Of a stretch of DNA of 64,000 nucleotides, positions 17,717 through 26,874 are shown piece after piece. Numbering within the stretch: the stretch's first letter is position 1; every line of letters starts with the position of its first letter. Below the pieces are notes generated by a model. The model did no database searches, was not told the origin of the DNA, and saw only the letters and a list, made by a program, of their open reading frames with translations. Source of the DNA: Hyphomicrobium sp. (lineage in GTDB: Bacteria; Pseudomonadota; Alphaproteobacteria; Rhizobiales; Hyphomicrobiaceae); the NCBI GenBank assembly GCA_016716675.1, contig JADJVG010000009.1, positions 1 through 64,000 of the forward strand. The letters run 5' to 3'. A program made the position numbers and the translations under genes.

Positions 17717-18814
17717 ATGCCCATCCATATCGAAGCTATGAATTCAGGCAACTTGAAGCATCCGCATGCGCGATTGACCCATTCGGCCCGCTTCCGTGCC
17801 CAGGGGCTGCAGTCGGGCGACCTGCTGCCGGCCATTCCGGTGATCGAGACCGGGCGCGATTTTCCCCTTCAGACGCTGATGCAACATAAAGCAAGGGCGC
17901 ACGCACTCCTCGATGTGGCGTCCGGGCGCTATCCGGCCCGCGCCTTGATGGCGCTGGATACCGTGTCGCGCGCTTGGCTGAAACGCTGGAACAACCCGCA
18001 TCTCGCCGAAATTGACACGATTGCCAGTGTGCTCGATCGGCCTGGAGCCTATTTCTTCTCGGTGAACTATGAGTGGGGCTGCACCTGCCGCGTCGCGCCA
18101 TCACCCGACCGGTCTTCGGCGCGGCTGGTGCGCGTACTCGATTGGATGACCCCCGGTCTCGGGCGCAATCTGGTGGCCGCCCGCGTGACCGGCGCCCCCG
18201 CCGGACCGTTCGTGTTGCTGACATGGCCGGGATACACCGGCGTTCTGCAGGTTATGGCGCCGGGCCGCTTCTCCGCCTCCCTCAACCAAGCGCCAATGCG
18301 CAAGGCGGTTGGCCTCTTTTATGTCGATTGGGCCGCAAACCGTCGCCGCGTCTGGGCGATGCCGCATCCGACGCCGGGGCACCTGCTGCGCACGGTTTCA
18401 GAGGAAGCGCAGACATTTGCGCAGGCCCGGCAGATGTTGATCGAGCGTCCGATATCGACGCCGGCCATTTTCTCGCTTGCTGGTATAGATCCGGGCGAAA
18501 CCACGGTTATTGAACGCACAGAACACGACGCCAAAGTGCGCGATGGCGCCCATGTGGCGGCCAATCATTGGGAGGCTGCCGGTTGGTATGGCCACCCGCG
18601 GGGCCAAGACAGCCCGGGCCGCGCCCGCATGATGAGCGGTATTGCGCCAGACCTCGATCCGCGCTTCCCCTGGCTGAAGAGTCCGATCCTCAACGATCAC
18701 ACGCGGCTCGTTATGGTCGCGGATGCCCGGCTCGGGCAACTTGTCGCTCAGGGGTACGAAAAAACCGGCCCTGCGACAGAGCCGCTGGAGCTCAGCTGGA
18801 AGATTGCGGCGTAA
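17717..18814 (+). CDS. Acid-ceramidase/choloylglycine-hydrolase-like Ntn hydrolase
   Basis: 365 residues. The segment YEWGCTCRVAP, followed about 15 residues later by RVLDWMTPGLGRNLV, resembles the CT(x)xVA...(G/R)xxD(F/W) core of the linear amide C-N hydrolases (acid ceramidase, NAAA, acyl-CoA:6-APA acyltransferase, bile-salt hydrolase), in which the cysteine acts as nucleophile. WPGYTGVLQVMAPGRFSASLNQAP fits the following strands. These enzymes cleave fatty acids from amides. The domain is preceded by ~120 residues, more than is needed for an autoprocessed leader. No signal peptide is evident. The substrate is unknown; a ceramide-type lipid is one possibility given the GT21 gene 16 kb away. 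Confidence 0.7.
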   Translation: MPIHIEAMNSGNLKHPHARLTHSARFRAQGLQSGDLLPAIPVIETGRDFPLQTLMQHKARAHALLDVASGRYPARALMALDTVSRAWLKRWNNPHLAEIDTIASVLDRPGAYFFSVNYEWGCTCRVAPSPDRSSARLVRVLDWMTPGLGRNLVAARVTGAPAGPFVLLTWPGYTGVLQVMAPGRFSASLNQAPMRKAVGLFYVDWAANRRRVWAMPHPTPGHLLRTVSEEAQTFAQARQMLIERPISTPAIFSLAGIDPGETTVIERTEHDAKVRDGAHVAANHWEAAGWYGHPRGQDSPGRARMMSGIAPDLDPRFPWLKSPILNDHTRLVMVADARLGQLVAQGYEKTGPATEPLELSWKIAA

Positions 18815-18879
18815 GCCGCTTGCGCGACGCCAAATCAGAAGTTACAAGCGCGGCTCGCCGTCAAGGCGCTCGTGGCTAC

Positions 18880-18969
18880 GGAGAGGTGGCAGAGTGGTCG
18901 ATCGCGTCGCACTCGAAATGCGAAGTACTCGCAAGGGTACCGGGGGTTCGAATCCCTCCCTCTCCGCCA
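18880..18969 (+). tRNA. tRNA-Ser (anticodon CGA)
   Basis: A 90-base class II tRNA. The acceptor stem GGAGAGG (18880-18886) pairs with CCTCTCC before discriminator G and an encoded CCA end. The anticodon stem-loop is TCGCA-CTCGAAA-TGCGA, giving CGA, which reads UCG serine codons. The long variable arm (AGTACTCGCAAGGGTACC) and GGTTCGAATCC T-loop confirm serine. The 3' half of such tRNAs is a common integration site, and an accessory block follows it here. Confidence 0.97.
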
Positions 18970-19016
18970 ACACCCATCTCCCATGTGCTCGAAACTGAGC
19001 GCACAGGGCTAATCTC

Positions 19017-19616
19017 ACAGAAGTCGTTCATTTGACTGAGCACCTAGTGACTGAGCGCCTAGTCCTCACGCTAGGTGGATCAGTCTTTCGGCGTTTTTCA
19101 GCGTTCGTCGATGGCATCCTCCGCGATGCAAGTTCCTTCACTATGTGGCTCACTATTGCTGAGATTGGAGTGCTTGCAAGCGCAGACTTTTTCAGATCGG
19201 AGCATCGGGACGTTACGGGTAACTGCGGGAACTTGCGGAAATTTCACAAGTCTGTGATCAATCATTTTGCAGTTCAAGATCGCTTGGATTGAGACTGCCA
19301 GAGAAACTTCTGCAGGCGTTCGATCACGCGTTGCGCTTTCGTGGGCTGTTAGCTTGGAGCCCGAAATCTCCACGCAGTGACGTTGGATTCCGCTACGGCA
19401 ACAAATCGGCCGATCGTTTGCAGCATCCCATTTGCGGACGTTGGGCGTCCCATGATCAGCGACACGTTTCCGACGCCGAGTCGCGTCCGCTTATTGCGGA
19501 TTGCTGACACGTTATTTGATGCATTCTGCGACAGCTGTGGAATTACGGATACAATTGTTGACGACCTCCGAGTCCGCCAAGAAGCTACCGCAACAAGCAA
19601 ACTGATGGGAAGTCCC
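19017..19616. other. About 600 bp downstream of tRNA-Ser without a supported gene
   Basis: Small frames exist but none has a recognisable domain, convincing ribosome-binding site or typical codon use. The composition is visibly more AT-rich than the housekeeping genes before it. The region begins the accessory block after the tRNA. No integrase and no second copy of the tRNA 3' end were seen here. Confidence 0.4.
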
Positions 19617-20579
19617 ATGTTCCCTCGTGGTTTCATAGCTTTCTGTACGCTGGTCTTGAACCTTGGAATCTGTTTCTCGAGCCACGCTGATGACCGGGCT
19701 GCACATCTTAAGCACTTGATTGAAGAACACCGTCTCAAAGCGGAGGCCTTGGGCGAGGAAGCATCAAATTGGAAAGTGTCGTTCGCGGGCACGTCAAACA
19801 ACGAGTTTGGTCTCGCGTCGTTCAAGTGTGCGGCACTCGCCTACCTGTTCGGCAAAGACGACATCTTCACACGTCTCGGTGAAATTGAAGAAACAAAGCT
19901 CGCAAGTTCTATGACCGAGGAAGATCTTCTGAGTCTCTCACGAGACATTAGACTCCATGGCAATTGGGCACTTGCTGCTGACTCGATACTGCAGGAAAGC
20001 AACCGCAACCGAATTGAAATTTGGAATCTCAATTGCGTCAGGCAATATGAAATTGGTGAGGAGCACGACTTGGCGCGTATCGCGCCAGAGGCAGAATTCG
20101 ACGTGCGTGGGGATCAAGTTCATATTCTCGGAGACATCGAAGCAGGCTTCTATGAGCGCTTTGATCATGTCGTTGCGAACAATCCACAATTAAAGACTGT
20201 TGTGTTGGGGAGTGGCGGCGGCAGCGTGCGAGATGCGATCCTGGCCGGCACGTTGATCAGGAACAGGAAGCTCGACACCACTTTGAGTGCAGATTGTTAT
20301 TCGGCTTGTCCATTGATTTTTCTAGGAGGCGTAAACAGGCTGATCTGGTCGCCCTATCCCCGCTTGGGGTTTCATCAAGTCTCTATTGAGGGAAAAGCTA
20401 CGCCATCTGATGACCGAATCTACGCCGTGATCCGACAATTCGCGGATAGCATGGGCGCCAACGGTGGCTTCCTGCTCAATCTGATGCTGGCTTCCGGCCC
20501 TGAACATTTGAACTATCCAGATGTTTGGGAGCTGTGCGAGCCAGCAATCACGACATGGGTGCAGCGTGGTTGCACGTGA
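19617..20579 (+). CDS. Exported ClpP/SppA-fold serine protease-like protein
   Basis: 320 residues when started at ATG 19617, which has GGGAAG shortly upstream and opens with a clear signal peptide (hydrophobic core FIAFCTLVLNLGICF, cleavage near SSHADD). The frame is open from 19377, but the extra 80 residues look non-coding. The C-terminal half contains LKTVVLGSGGGSVRDAILAG, LSADCYSACPLIFLGGVNR and YPRLGFHQVS, the crotonase/ClpP-type fold of predicted periplasmic proteases. The serine in CYSACP is the likely nucleophile and GFHQ carries the likely histidine. The N-terminal ~130 residues are helical with no known domain. The target is unknown. Confidence 0.72.
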   Translation: MFPRGFIAFCTLVLNLGICFSSHADDRAAHLKHLIEEHRLKAEALGEEASNWKVSFAGTSNNEFGLASFKCAALAYLFGKDDIFTRLGEIEETKLASSMTEEDLLSLSRDIRLHGNWALAADSILQESNRNRIEIWNLNCVRQYEIGEEHDLARIAPEAEFDVRGDQVHILGDIEAGFYERFDHVVANNPQLKTVVLGSGGGSVRDAILAGTLIRNRKLDTTLSADCYSACPLIFLGGVNRLIWSPYPRLGFHQVSIEGKATPSDDRIYAVIRQFADSMGANGGFLLNLMLASGPEHLNYPDVWELCEPAITTWVQRGCT

Positions 20580-20826
20580 CCGCGTCCCAACTGGTCATTA
20601 CTATACAGGTATGGAAGGTGCCGGCGGCGGCATAACGACGGTAGCGTTTCAGCTCTGCCAATGTGCGTGTCTTCTGCTATCTACGTACTAAGAAAAACAC
20701 CACGTCAGTACTGACCATGACGAAGGCACTTTGATTGATACTTAGCCGCCACGGAGAGCAGAACAACATTTTGTCTGCGCGTTCTAAAAGTCACGTCGCA
20801 CTTGGAACTCAGGCGTGCCCCGTTGT

Positions 20827-21363
20827 TCACTCAACGACTGTGGCCGACAGGAAAGGGCTCAATTTCGTTCGATGACTTCTCTCACCTCTTAGAATATGCG
20901 AAATTTTGCGAAGCTGCTCCGGCCAGAGCGGCTTTTCCACCATTGTTAGTAGTTCCGGCGGCCCCGCCGCTCTTGAAAAATCATCGAGGCTATAGTCGGA
21001 ATAGCCTGTCACAACGATGATGAAAATTTTCGGATCGAGCAACCGAATGCGTCGGGCCGTTTCAAGACCGTCTATCCCAGGCGGCATCCGAACATCGAGA
21101 AAAATTGCATCATAGGAATCGCCGTCATCTAGTGCCCATTTGACGGCGTTAACGGCGTCCATTCCCTGTTCAACGAACGTGACCCGCCATTGGGGCGTCA
21201 CGGCTTGCTGTGCTCCGAATAGCTCTGCTTCCAATTGGTTAAGTCCAAAGAGGTTTTGGACGATCTGTGAATCCGCTGCCTTCTCGAGGACAAGGCGATA
21301 GGCAGCACGAACGCTTGGGTCGTCATCCGCGACCAATAAACGTGGAGCGCTATGTGCGATCAT
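20827..21363 (-). CDS. Single-domain response regulator with an inserted segment (paralogue 1)
   Basis: 178 residues. A receiver domain is clear from LLVADDDPSVRAAYRLVLE, phospho-acceptor strand YDAIFLDVRMPPGIDG, and IIVVTGYSDY, with the conserved Lys in MVEKPLWPEQL. About 45 residues rich in Gln, Glu and Leu (including NLFGLNQLEAELFG) are inserted between the first helix and the second strand. There is no output domain, so it probably works through protein contacts or phosphotransfer. The same architecture and the motifs ELFG, RMPPGxDGxET and KPxWPxEL recur in the regulator at 25304-25795. It is transcribed alone, on the opposite strand from the kinase at 23438. Confidence 0.85.
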   Translation of the reverse strand: MIAHSAPRLLVADDDPSVRAAYRLVLEKAADSQIVQNLFGLNQLEAELFGAQQAVTPQWRVTFVEQGMDAVNAVKWALDDGDSYDAIFLDVRMPPGIDGLETARRIRLLDPKIFIIVVTGYSDYSLDDFSRAAGPPELLTMVEKPLWPEQLRKISHILRGERSHRTKLSPFLSATVVE

Positions 21364-21529
21364 CCGTGGACATCCTCAGGTGGCGAACTATCGCCTGAAT
21401 TTTTGTAATTAATAATCGAACAAACGTGTTACGCTCTCGTTTATCTTACTGAAAATCGCTTTGGCCTAATTGGCCATGGTTAAAAGATCGAAAAAATCAA
21501 TAATCTCCTAAAGGCTGGAGTTGTGCGCC

Positions 21530-22282
21530 TTAAGCGCTACCAGCGTAGGCGACCCACACGTTCGGCTCTTCATAGCTACCGACGTTACGAGCGAGATCGA
21601 TTTCAACAGGTACAAGCGCTCCACGCACCTCGTAGCGGCCGGAACAATCGAACTTCCGTTTAGACCAATTCTCCCAGAAGCCGATATGCTCATGCACGAC
21701 CATCGACCGCTCGCACGGGCGCACTATTTTGCCGCCACTGTATATATGACTTCTGAGCCAAGGATCATAAGGCCGGTTCTCTTGATCGGTCCAAGTAATA
21801 TATTCATCGATTGAAACTGTCGGATGCTGGGCTTTCGAGGACGGCCGTACCGGCACGACCAGACCATTCAGGCCCTTCCGCTGTGACAGCTCGAGCAGCG
21901 CCCGGATCATAATGCGGGCGTAACCCATAGACCGGTAGATCGAAGGCACGGAGACCGCCAATGCCCCGAGCATATTGGCGGAACCATTTATCTGGCACTC
22001 CGCTGCATTCTCAACAAGCCAGTCCCAACCCTCAGCCGGTAGCTCGTCCAACCCCGAACACTTAATCGGCACACAGTTAGCTACTGCGACCGGATAACCG
22101 CGCGCTTCATCGACCAGACACAATTGATAATCTGCAAAGTCCTCAAGCAATCTCGTGTAAAGCTCGTATCCAGAGCGCGTATAGTTTAGATATCCCAGAT
22201 CACTCCACGCGGCTTGCTCGATCGAGCAAGCGGCCTTCTTGAGATCTGGACTGTCGGCACGCGTTCGAATGACGAGGGACAT
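21530..22282 (-). CDS. GNAT-type N-acetyltransferase, 250 residues
   Basis: The fold is suggested by an N-terminal helix region (SIEQAAWSDLGY), a central strand-turn GALAVSVPSIYRSMGYARIMIRALLELSQRKGLNGLVVPVRP (acetyl-CoA site, without the usual GxGxG/A pattern) and a C-terminal segment ending RGALVPVEIDLAR...EEPNVWVAY. This longer-tailed GNAT type is common in actinobacterial gene clusters, so horizontal gain is possible (inference). It is divergent from the methyltransferase gene with a ~215-bp shared promoter region. The substrate is unknown. No clear ribosome-binding site precedes the ATG. Confidence 0.7.
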   Translation of the reverse strand: MSLVIRTRADSPDLKKAACSIEQAAWSDLGYLNYTRSGYELYTRLLEDFADYQLCLVDEARGYPVAVANCVPIKCSGLDELPAEGWDWLVENAAECQINGSANMLGALAVSVPSIYRSMGYARIMIRALLELSQRKGLNGLVVPVRPSSKAQHPTVSIDEYITWTDQENRPYDPWLRSHIYSGGKIVRPCERSMVVHEHIGFWENWSKRKFDCSGRYEVRGALVPVEIDLARNVGSYEEPNVWVAYAGSA

Positions 22283-22498
22283 GGGGCACGCAAATTGAAA
22301 ACTGAAGGGGGGGTAGTCACAACTGCGGGTCCCCGGGGCCGCTCAGACATCTGATTAATATTTGATGAATAATCGTCTTGCAAGAGGACGTCTGACGATT
22401 TCATAGCAATGTGGTCAGGTCTCAACAGATCGCATGCCCCGGCGAACAGCCGGCACCGGCCGAACCAGAAGACGTTCTGCTATTCAGGAGTTCTCGAG

Positions 22499-23269
22499 TT
22501 GCCCGCATCCAAAGGTCCGATTACAGCCCTCCGAGGCAATGGCGAGTATGACTGGGCGGCCTTCGAACCGGAGTCATATTTTGAGCACTACTACGCGGAC
22601 CCCCATCCCGATGATGACGACTTGACTCGGCTTGCTGCAGCAACACTCATGCACGCGGCACCTGACGGCGACGGGCTGAATATCATTGACATCGGAACGG
22701 GCCCGAGCCTGATACCTTTCATGTGCGCCGCCCCCAGGGCCGCAAGCTTGACGTGCTGGGAATTCTCGCAGGCAAATGTTTCTTGGCTCAGAGAAGAGTT
22801 GTCGCGAAGCGAAACGCGGCCGCAGTGGTTGCATTTCTGGTCGTCCGTCCGCGCGGTCTACCAGGGAAAGAAACAGCTGCCTGCGGACCCAGGGCCCCTG
22901 TTGCAGGCGAAATGCGAGTTCGCACAAAGATCAATTTTTGACCTACCGGAGCGCCGGTGGGATGCCGCCACGATGTTCTTTTGCGCCGAGTCGATAACCG
23001 AAAAGCGGCCCGAGTTCGAGGCGGCCTGTGCGTCTTTCGCCAAGTGCGTGAAGCCGGGCGGCACGTTGGCAGCGGCGTTTCTTGTCCGCTCGAGTGGATA
23101 TACTGTGGGTCAGCGACGGTATCCGGCTATCGACTTGTGTGCGAGTGCGATTGAGGATGTGTTCTGTGGCCTCACAGCGTCCGCCGAAGTTCAGCAAATC
23201 GGCGCCGCGGAGCACGAGGTGCGCAGCGGCTACACCGGCGCTCTCTTTCTTCGCGCCCAATCACGCTGA
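22499..23269 (+). CDS. SAM-dependent methyltransferase, NNMT/PNMT/TEMT-like
   Basis: About 256 residues from TTG 22499, chosen because CAGGAG lies exactly 8 bases upstream; the frame is open to ATG 22409. The N-terminus (YDWAAFEPESYFEHYYADPHPDD) and motif I IIDIGTGPSLIPF (about residues 60-73) match the nicotinamide/phenylethanolamine/thioether N-methyltransferase family, which is also spread among actinobacteria. WDAATMFFCAESIT and CVKPGGTLAAAFL are the later motifs. It probably methylates a small amine or thioether. Divergence from the acetyltransferase suggests a two-enzyme modification module, next to a sensor kinase. Confidence 0.78.
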   Translation: MPASKGPITALRGNGEYDWAAFEPESYFEHYYADPHPDDDDLTRLAAATLMHAAPDGDGLNIIDIGTGPSLIPFMCAAPRAASLTCWEFSQANVSWLREELSRSETRPQWLHFWSSVRAVYQGKKQLPADPGPLLQAKCEFAQRSIFDLPERRWDAATMFFCAESITEKRPEFEAACASFAKCVKPGGTLAAAFLVRSSGYTVGQRRYPAIDLCASAIEDVFCGLTASAEVQQIGAAEHEVRSGYTGALFLRAQSR

Positions 23270-23437
23270 GGCGATACCAGTTTGGCACGCGCTGCAACCT
23301 CATAGTATGATTGCAATTGTCGGCAAAATTTAAGTGCCTTTTTCCATGAATTGTTTCAGTTCCGCAAAGGTTAAAAACGATATATCAATAGTATTCTGGG
23401 AAGCTTGCGACCGGATCGTTCAGATCGGGGGTCGCTC

Positions 23438-25288
23438 GTGCGTATTGCTACGAAAATCAACATTGGCGTGCTTGCGGTGTTCGCAGCATCTGTGGTTGCG
23501 AATCTTGTCGTTCTCGAATGGACCATTAAGCCCAAGTTCGACGAAATAGAAATTGGCGATGCGAAGCGTAATCACGACCGAGTTCTGGAGGGCATCCAGA
23601 ATATGAGCGCCACACTCCGCGCTTCGGCACAGGACTACGCGTTCTGGGACGCTTGTTTTGATTTTGCACGCGGAATTGATGCAGAAAAGTTCCGAGAGTC
23701 GACGCTGAGCCCCCCGGACAAGATGCTGGAGAACGTCTCTGTAGATGTTGCCGTCTTCTTCAATAGCAAGAGGGAGCTGCTCTGGGCGGCCGGCATCGAC
23801 GAATCGAGCACTGTGAACCCAACCGGCCTTGTTGCCGACCTCGTGAACCTGGAATACCGCCATCCGTATCTTTCGGGGAATGGCGATGGAGCCATCAAGA
23901 CAGGCATGATCGAGACGTCGAAGGGATTGGCCCTCCTCGCTGTGGCCCCTATCGTGCGCAGCGACCACACCGGTGAACCCGCGGGAGTTCTACTGATGGG
24001 CAAGCTTCTGGACGAAGCCGCGATCCAGAAACTTACAGGCGTCTTGTTTAAGTTCGATCTCGGCGGCCAGAGTGTGGGCAACGCCGAAGTTGAGCGCACT
24101 GTTGTAACGGGACAAGATACGATTTCGAGCACGTCACTTGTCATAGACATCATGGGCCGACCACTGGCGCTCTTAACCTCAGAATCCGGTCGCCAGATGA
24201 GCAAGGTGGGCTCGGAGGCGATAAATTACGCGGTCCTTTTCATGATGTTGGCCGCCGCCCTCGTTATCATGGCGCTTTGGCTATTTGTCAGGTCTGTCGT
24301 TGTCTCCCGCTTAGCCGGGTTGACGAACCATTTCGCACACGCCGTGGCCGATGGGCGAATTTCCGAACACAAATCGTCTGATGCCAACGACGAGATTAGA
24401 CACCTAGCGACAACATTCAACGGCTTGGCGAAGCAGGTCAATAATATGCGCGATGAACTCGCGGACAGCGCATACCTCATCGGGCTTTCTGAATGGGCGT
24501 CAGGCACGCTGCATAACGTGCGAAATTCACTCATGCCTATCAACATGTATACGCTGAAGCTTCAAGAGCTTTTCTCCAAGCAGTGGTGCGTCAACTTCGG
24601 AACGGCAATAGATCAACTCACGAACCCGGAAACACCGCCCGAGCGCCGCGAGAAACTCCTCGCCTACGTCGCTGCTAGCAATCACCACTTCGCGCATTCC
24701 GTCGATATGGTGCAGGAACTGGCCAACAACATTATGTCTTGCAGCAGATCCATAGAAGAAATGGTCAGCGGACACGAAATCTTCACGAAGAAGGATGTGC
24801 GAAGCGAGCAAATCGAGATCCGTGAATTGCTCGCGAATGTGGCCAAGATGACTTTCGGCTCGACTGGAAGCGAGATCGAATTGAAATTTCCCGACCAACC
24901 CGCATTCATTTCGGGCAACAGGATCATCTTGCGTCAGATCGCGGCCAACATTTTCGTCAATGCCGGCGAAGCTATGGTCGGGCAGAAAACGCCGAAGTTA
25001 GTCTCGAGAGAGTTTCGAGAGGCGCCTCAGAATGGCGACTATCTCGAGATTGCGCTATCGGACAATGGCGAAGGCATCCCGCCCGACAAGCTGACGGCGG
25101 TCTTCGCGCGTGGCTACAGTACGCGCGAACACAAGAAGGGCGGACTTGGCCTTCACTGGTGTGCCAATGCAGCAAAGGCTATGGGCGGGTCACTTTGGGC
25201 GGAGAGCAATGGAACTCAGCCCGGTGCCACGCTCGTCCTACGATTGCAGAAGGCTTGCGAGTCCTCTGCGCATGGAATAGCCGCTTGA
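23438..25288 (+). CDS. Sensor histidine kinase with CHASE4-like periplasmic domain
   Basis: 616 residues from GTG 23438 (GGGGGTC about 7 bases upstream); ATG 23405 is an alternative. A first membrane helix (about 7-30) and a second (about 268-292) enclose a ~235-residue periplasmic domain with SAQDYAFWDACFDF and VDVAVFFNSKRELLWAAG, the CHASE4 pattern. A HAMP linker follows (LTNHFAHAVADGRISEHKSSDANDEI). The H-box is unusual, SGTLHNVRNSLMPI, with the His near residue 359 (counted from 23438). HATPase boxes include ANIFVNAGEAM, DNGEGIPPDKL and KKGGLGLHWCANAAKAMGG. The adjacent regulator 15 bp downstream is the presumed partner. Confidence 0.88.
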   Translation: MRIATKINIGVLAVFAASVVANLVVLEWTIKPKFDEIEIGDAKRNHDRVLEGIQNMSATLRASAQDYAFWDACFDFARGIDAEKFRESTLSPPDKMLENVSVDVAVFFNSKRELLWAAGIDESSTVNPTGLVADLVNLEYRHPYLSGNGDGAIKTGMIETSKGLALLAVAPIVRSDHTGEPAGVLLMGKLLDEAAIQKLTGVLFKFDLGGQSVGNAEVERTVVTGQDTISSTSLVIDIMGRPLALLTSESGRQMSKVGSEAINYAVLFMMLAAALVIMALWLFVRSVVVSRLAGLTNHFAHAVADGRISEHKSSDANDEIRHLATTFNGLAKQVNNMRDELADSAYLIGLSEWASGTLHNVRNSLMPINMYTLKLQELFSKQWCVNFGTAIDQLTNPETPPERREKLLAYVAASNHHFAHSVDMVQELANNIMSCSRSIEEMVSGHEIFTKKDVRSEQIEIRELLANVAKMTFGSTGSEIELKFPDQPAFISGNRIILRQIAANIFVNAGEAMVGQKTPKLVSREFREAPQNGDYLEIALSDNGEGIPPDKLTAVFARGYSTREHKKGGLGLHWCANAAKAMGGSLWAESNGTQPGATLVLRLQKACESSAHGIAA

Positions 25289-25303
25289 TAAGGGAGTACG
25301 GCG

Positions 25304-25795
25304 ATGAATAAGGTCCTCGTGGTCGATGATGATCTTTCGGTGATCGCCGCCTATCGGCATGTTCTCGAAGGGTTGGATCGTTTAAACGGTTACCACCAAC
25401 CGGCAGCATTGGCGGACCTCGATGGCGAACTCTTCGGCCAGACCGGGAGACAGGAGCCGGAGGTCATCCGTTTGCGGGTGGACTTCGTCGATCAGGGCGG
25501 TGACGCAATCGAAGCCGTACGCGACTCCGTCGCGCGCGCCGACCCATATGCAGTGATCTTTCTCGACTTGCGAATGCCGCCTGGGCTCGATGGCTACGAA
25601 ACCGCCGAGCAGATTAGAAGGCTCGATCCGGACGTTCAAATCGTTTTTGTCTCCGCGTACTATGATTACACTGCGGAAGATTTGGTTTCTGTCGCAGGGC
25701 CGTTGAGTAGAGTCCGAATATTGCACAAACCTGTATGGCCACGGGAGCTCGGTTCGGTGGTTCAACAAGCAGTAACGCGCTCCGATCACCATTGA
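25304..25795 (+). CDS. Single-domain response regulator with an inserted segment (paralogue 2)
   Basis: 163 residues, starting 15 bp after the CHASE4 kinase, with GGGAG upstream. Receiver motifs are VLVVDDDLSVIAAYRHVLE, phospho-acceptor AVIFLDLRMPPGLDGYET, IVFVSAYYDYTAEDL and Lys in LHKPVWPRELG. Like its paralogue at 20827-21363 it has a ~40-residue insertion (ADLDGELFGQTGRQE) before the second strand and no output domain. Operon position makes it the likely phosphorylation target of the kinase. Confidence 0.88.
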   Translation: MNKVLVVDDDLSVIAAYRHVLEGLDRLNGYHQPAALADLDGELFGQTGRQEPEVIRLRVDFVDQGGDAIEAVRDSVARADPYAVIFLDLRMPPGLDGYETAEQIRRLDPDVQIVFVSAYYDYTAEDLVSVAGPLSRVRILHKPVWPRELGSVVQQAVTRSDHH

Positions 25796-25995
25796 GGCGT
25801 CCAAGACGGTAATAGGCGTTTCGGTGTAAAGAGCATGCGTTAGAATCGATTTTGGCATCGCCCGCGCCTACGTCGCAACGGGGTCAGCTTGGGCTACTCT
25901 TGTGCTACTGTTGGCCAATCCCTCGATAGCTTTGTCGCATTGGGTTCGAAACGGCCAAAACGCACTGGTCTCAATCGTTCGTTTAATTCCGCATT

Positions 25996-26224
25996 TGGCC
26001 CATCTCGACAGGATAGCGATGGCCGCTATCAGACCATGACGAACTTCAGCCGACGATGATCGCTGTAGCCCTTAGCTGTGCGTCCCGGGCCGTGTCTGCT
26101 TACTGGGGCACTGCGGACACCGCGTGGAGCGGTGTTGCGACCTGATTGGCACTCACCGGTGACGTCCGCAAACTCTGCACAACAGTCGTCAAGCCGTTAT
26201 TGAACGACGCATTTGACCCGAAGC
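25996..26224. repeat. 229-bp direct repeat, copy 1
   Basis: This stretch recurs 1440 bp downstream at 27436-27664 in the same orientation. I see two adjacent mismatches near 26027-26028 and one at 26220; the rest appears identical. It contains the in-frame stub MALTGDVRKLCTTVVK in both copies but no complete gene. No terminal inverted repeats were recognised. It could be a miniature element, a duplicated intergenic block, or the scar of a recombination event. Confidence 0.92.
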
Positions 26225-26315
26225 CGACGTCGGTGCATCCCTCGAAGACCTTGTGGTCTACGTCAGCTGACATCCGAAGCAGACGAAGCGAACCAGTTAG
26301 CTTGGGCCTACGCGC

Positions 26316-26874
26316 TTACTCGGGAGGTTTTTGCCCGGTGAGTTTTTCATAGTTGCGGGCAAAGACGTGCCATACATTTTCCGGCACCGAATAGCCCGGT
26401 CGATACTCAAAAAAGGTCTTTTGCATGTCCAACGCCGCGATTCTTTGCTCGTCGGCCAATATGTCATCTTGCCAAAGGTTCTCAATGACAGCGTCGTAAG
26501 AATATCGAGATAGTCCGACATACCGCCGACGTTTCCGCCCATCTGAGAATTCTGATGCCTGGTCAGAAAAGTTTTGCACTTCTCCATGCGCGACTAACAT
26601 CGTCCCAGTGATCAACTTCGGGCTTCGCTGCATGAGGAATAGTGGTGGTGCTAGGCGTGGGCGGCGCAGTTCGATCTTGGAGAGGCAATCCAGCTACAGC
26701 CGCCGCGATTGCCTCCAGTTCCTCTCTAATAAGGTCATCAACGCCACTCAGTGAGCGCCCAACATCTTCAGTCATCCGACGCGTGGCATCTCCGAGTTTT
26801 GGAAGCACATCGTTATCGACAGCGTCCTGCACAAATTGAGCCGCGCCACTTGCAGCCTTATTGATTGCGTCCAC
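26316..26874 (-). pseudogene. Hypothetical protein, interrupted by one frameshift
   Basis: Two overlapping frames read as one protein if a single base is removed near the TTTTCT at about 26568: an N-terminal helical part (from ATG 26874, MDAINKAASGAAQFVQDAVDN, amphipathic, with a Thr/Pro-rich linker) continues into DQASEFSDGRKRRRYVGLSR and a C-terminal part ending YEKLTGQKPPE at 26316. The combined length is about 185 residues. I do not recognise the family. It lies between the two direct repeats, which suggests it came in or was duplicated as a unit. Confidence 0.5.

Noticed and set aside
19377..19616. 80-codon N-terminal extension of the exported protease
   Set aside because: It lacks coding character, and ATG 19617 has a ribosome-binding site and begins a signal peptide.
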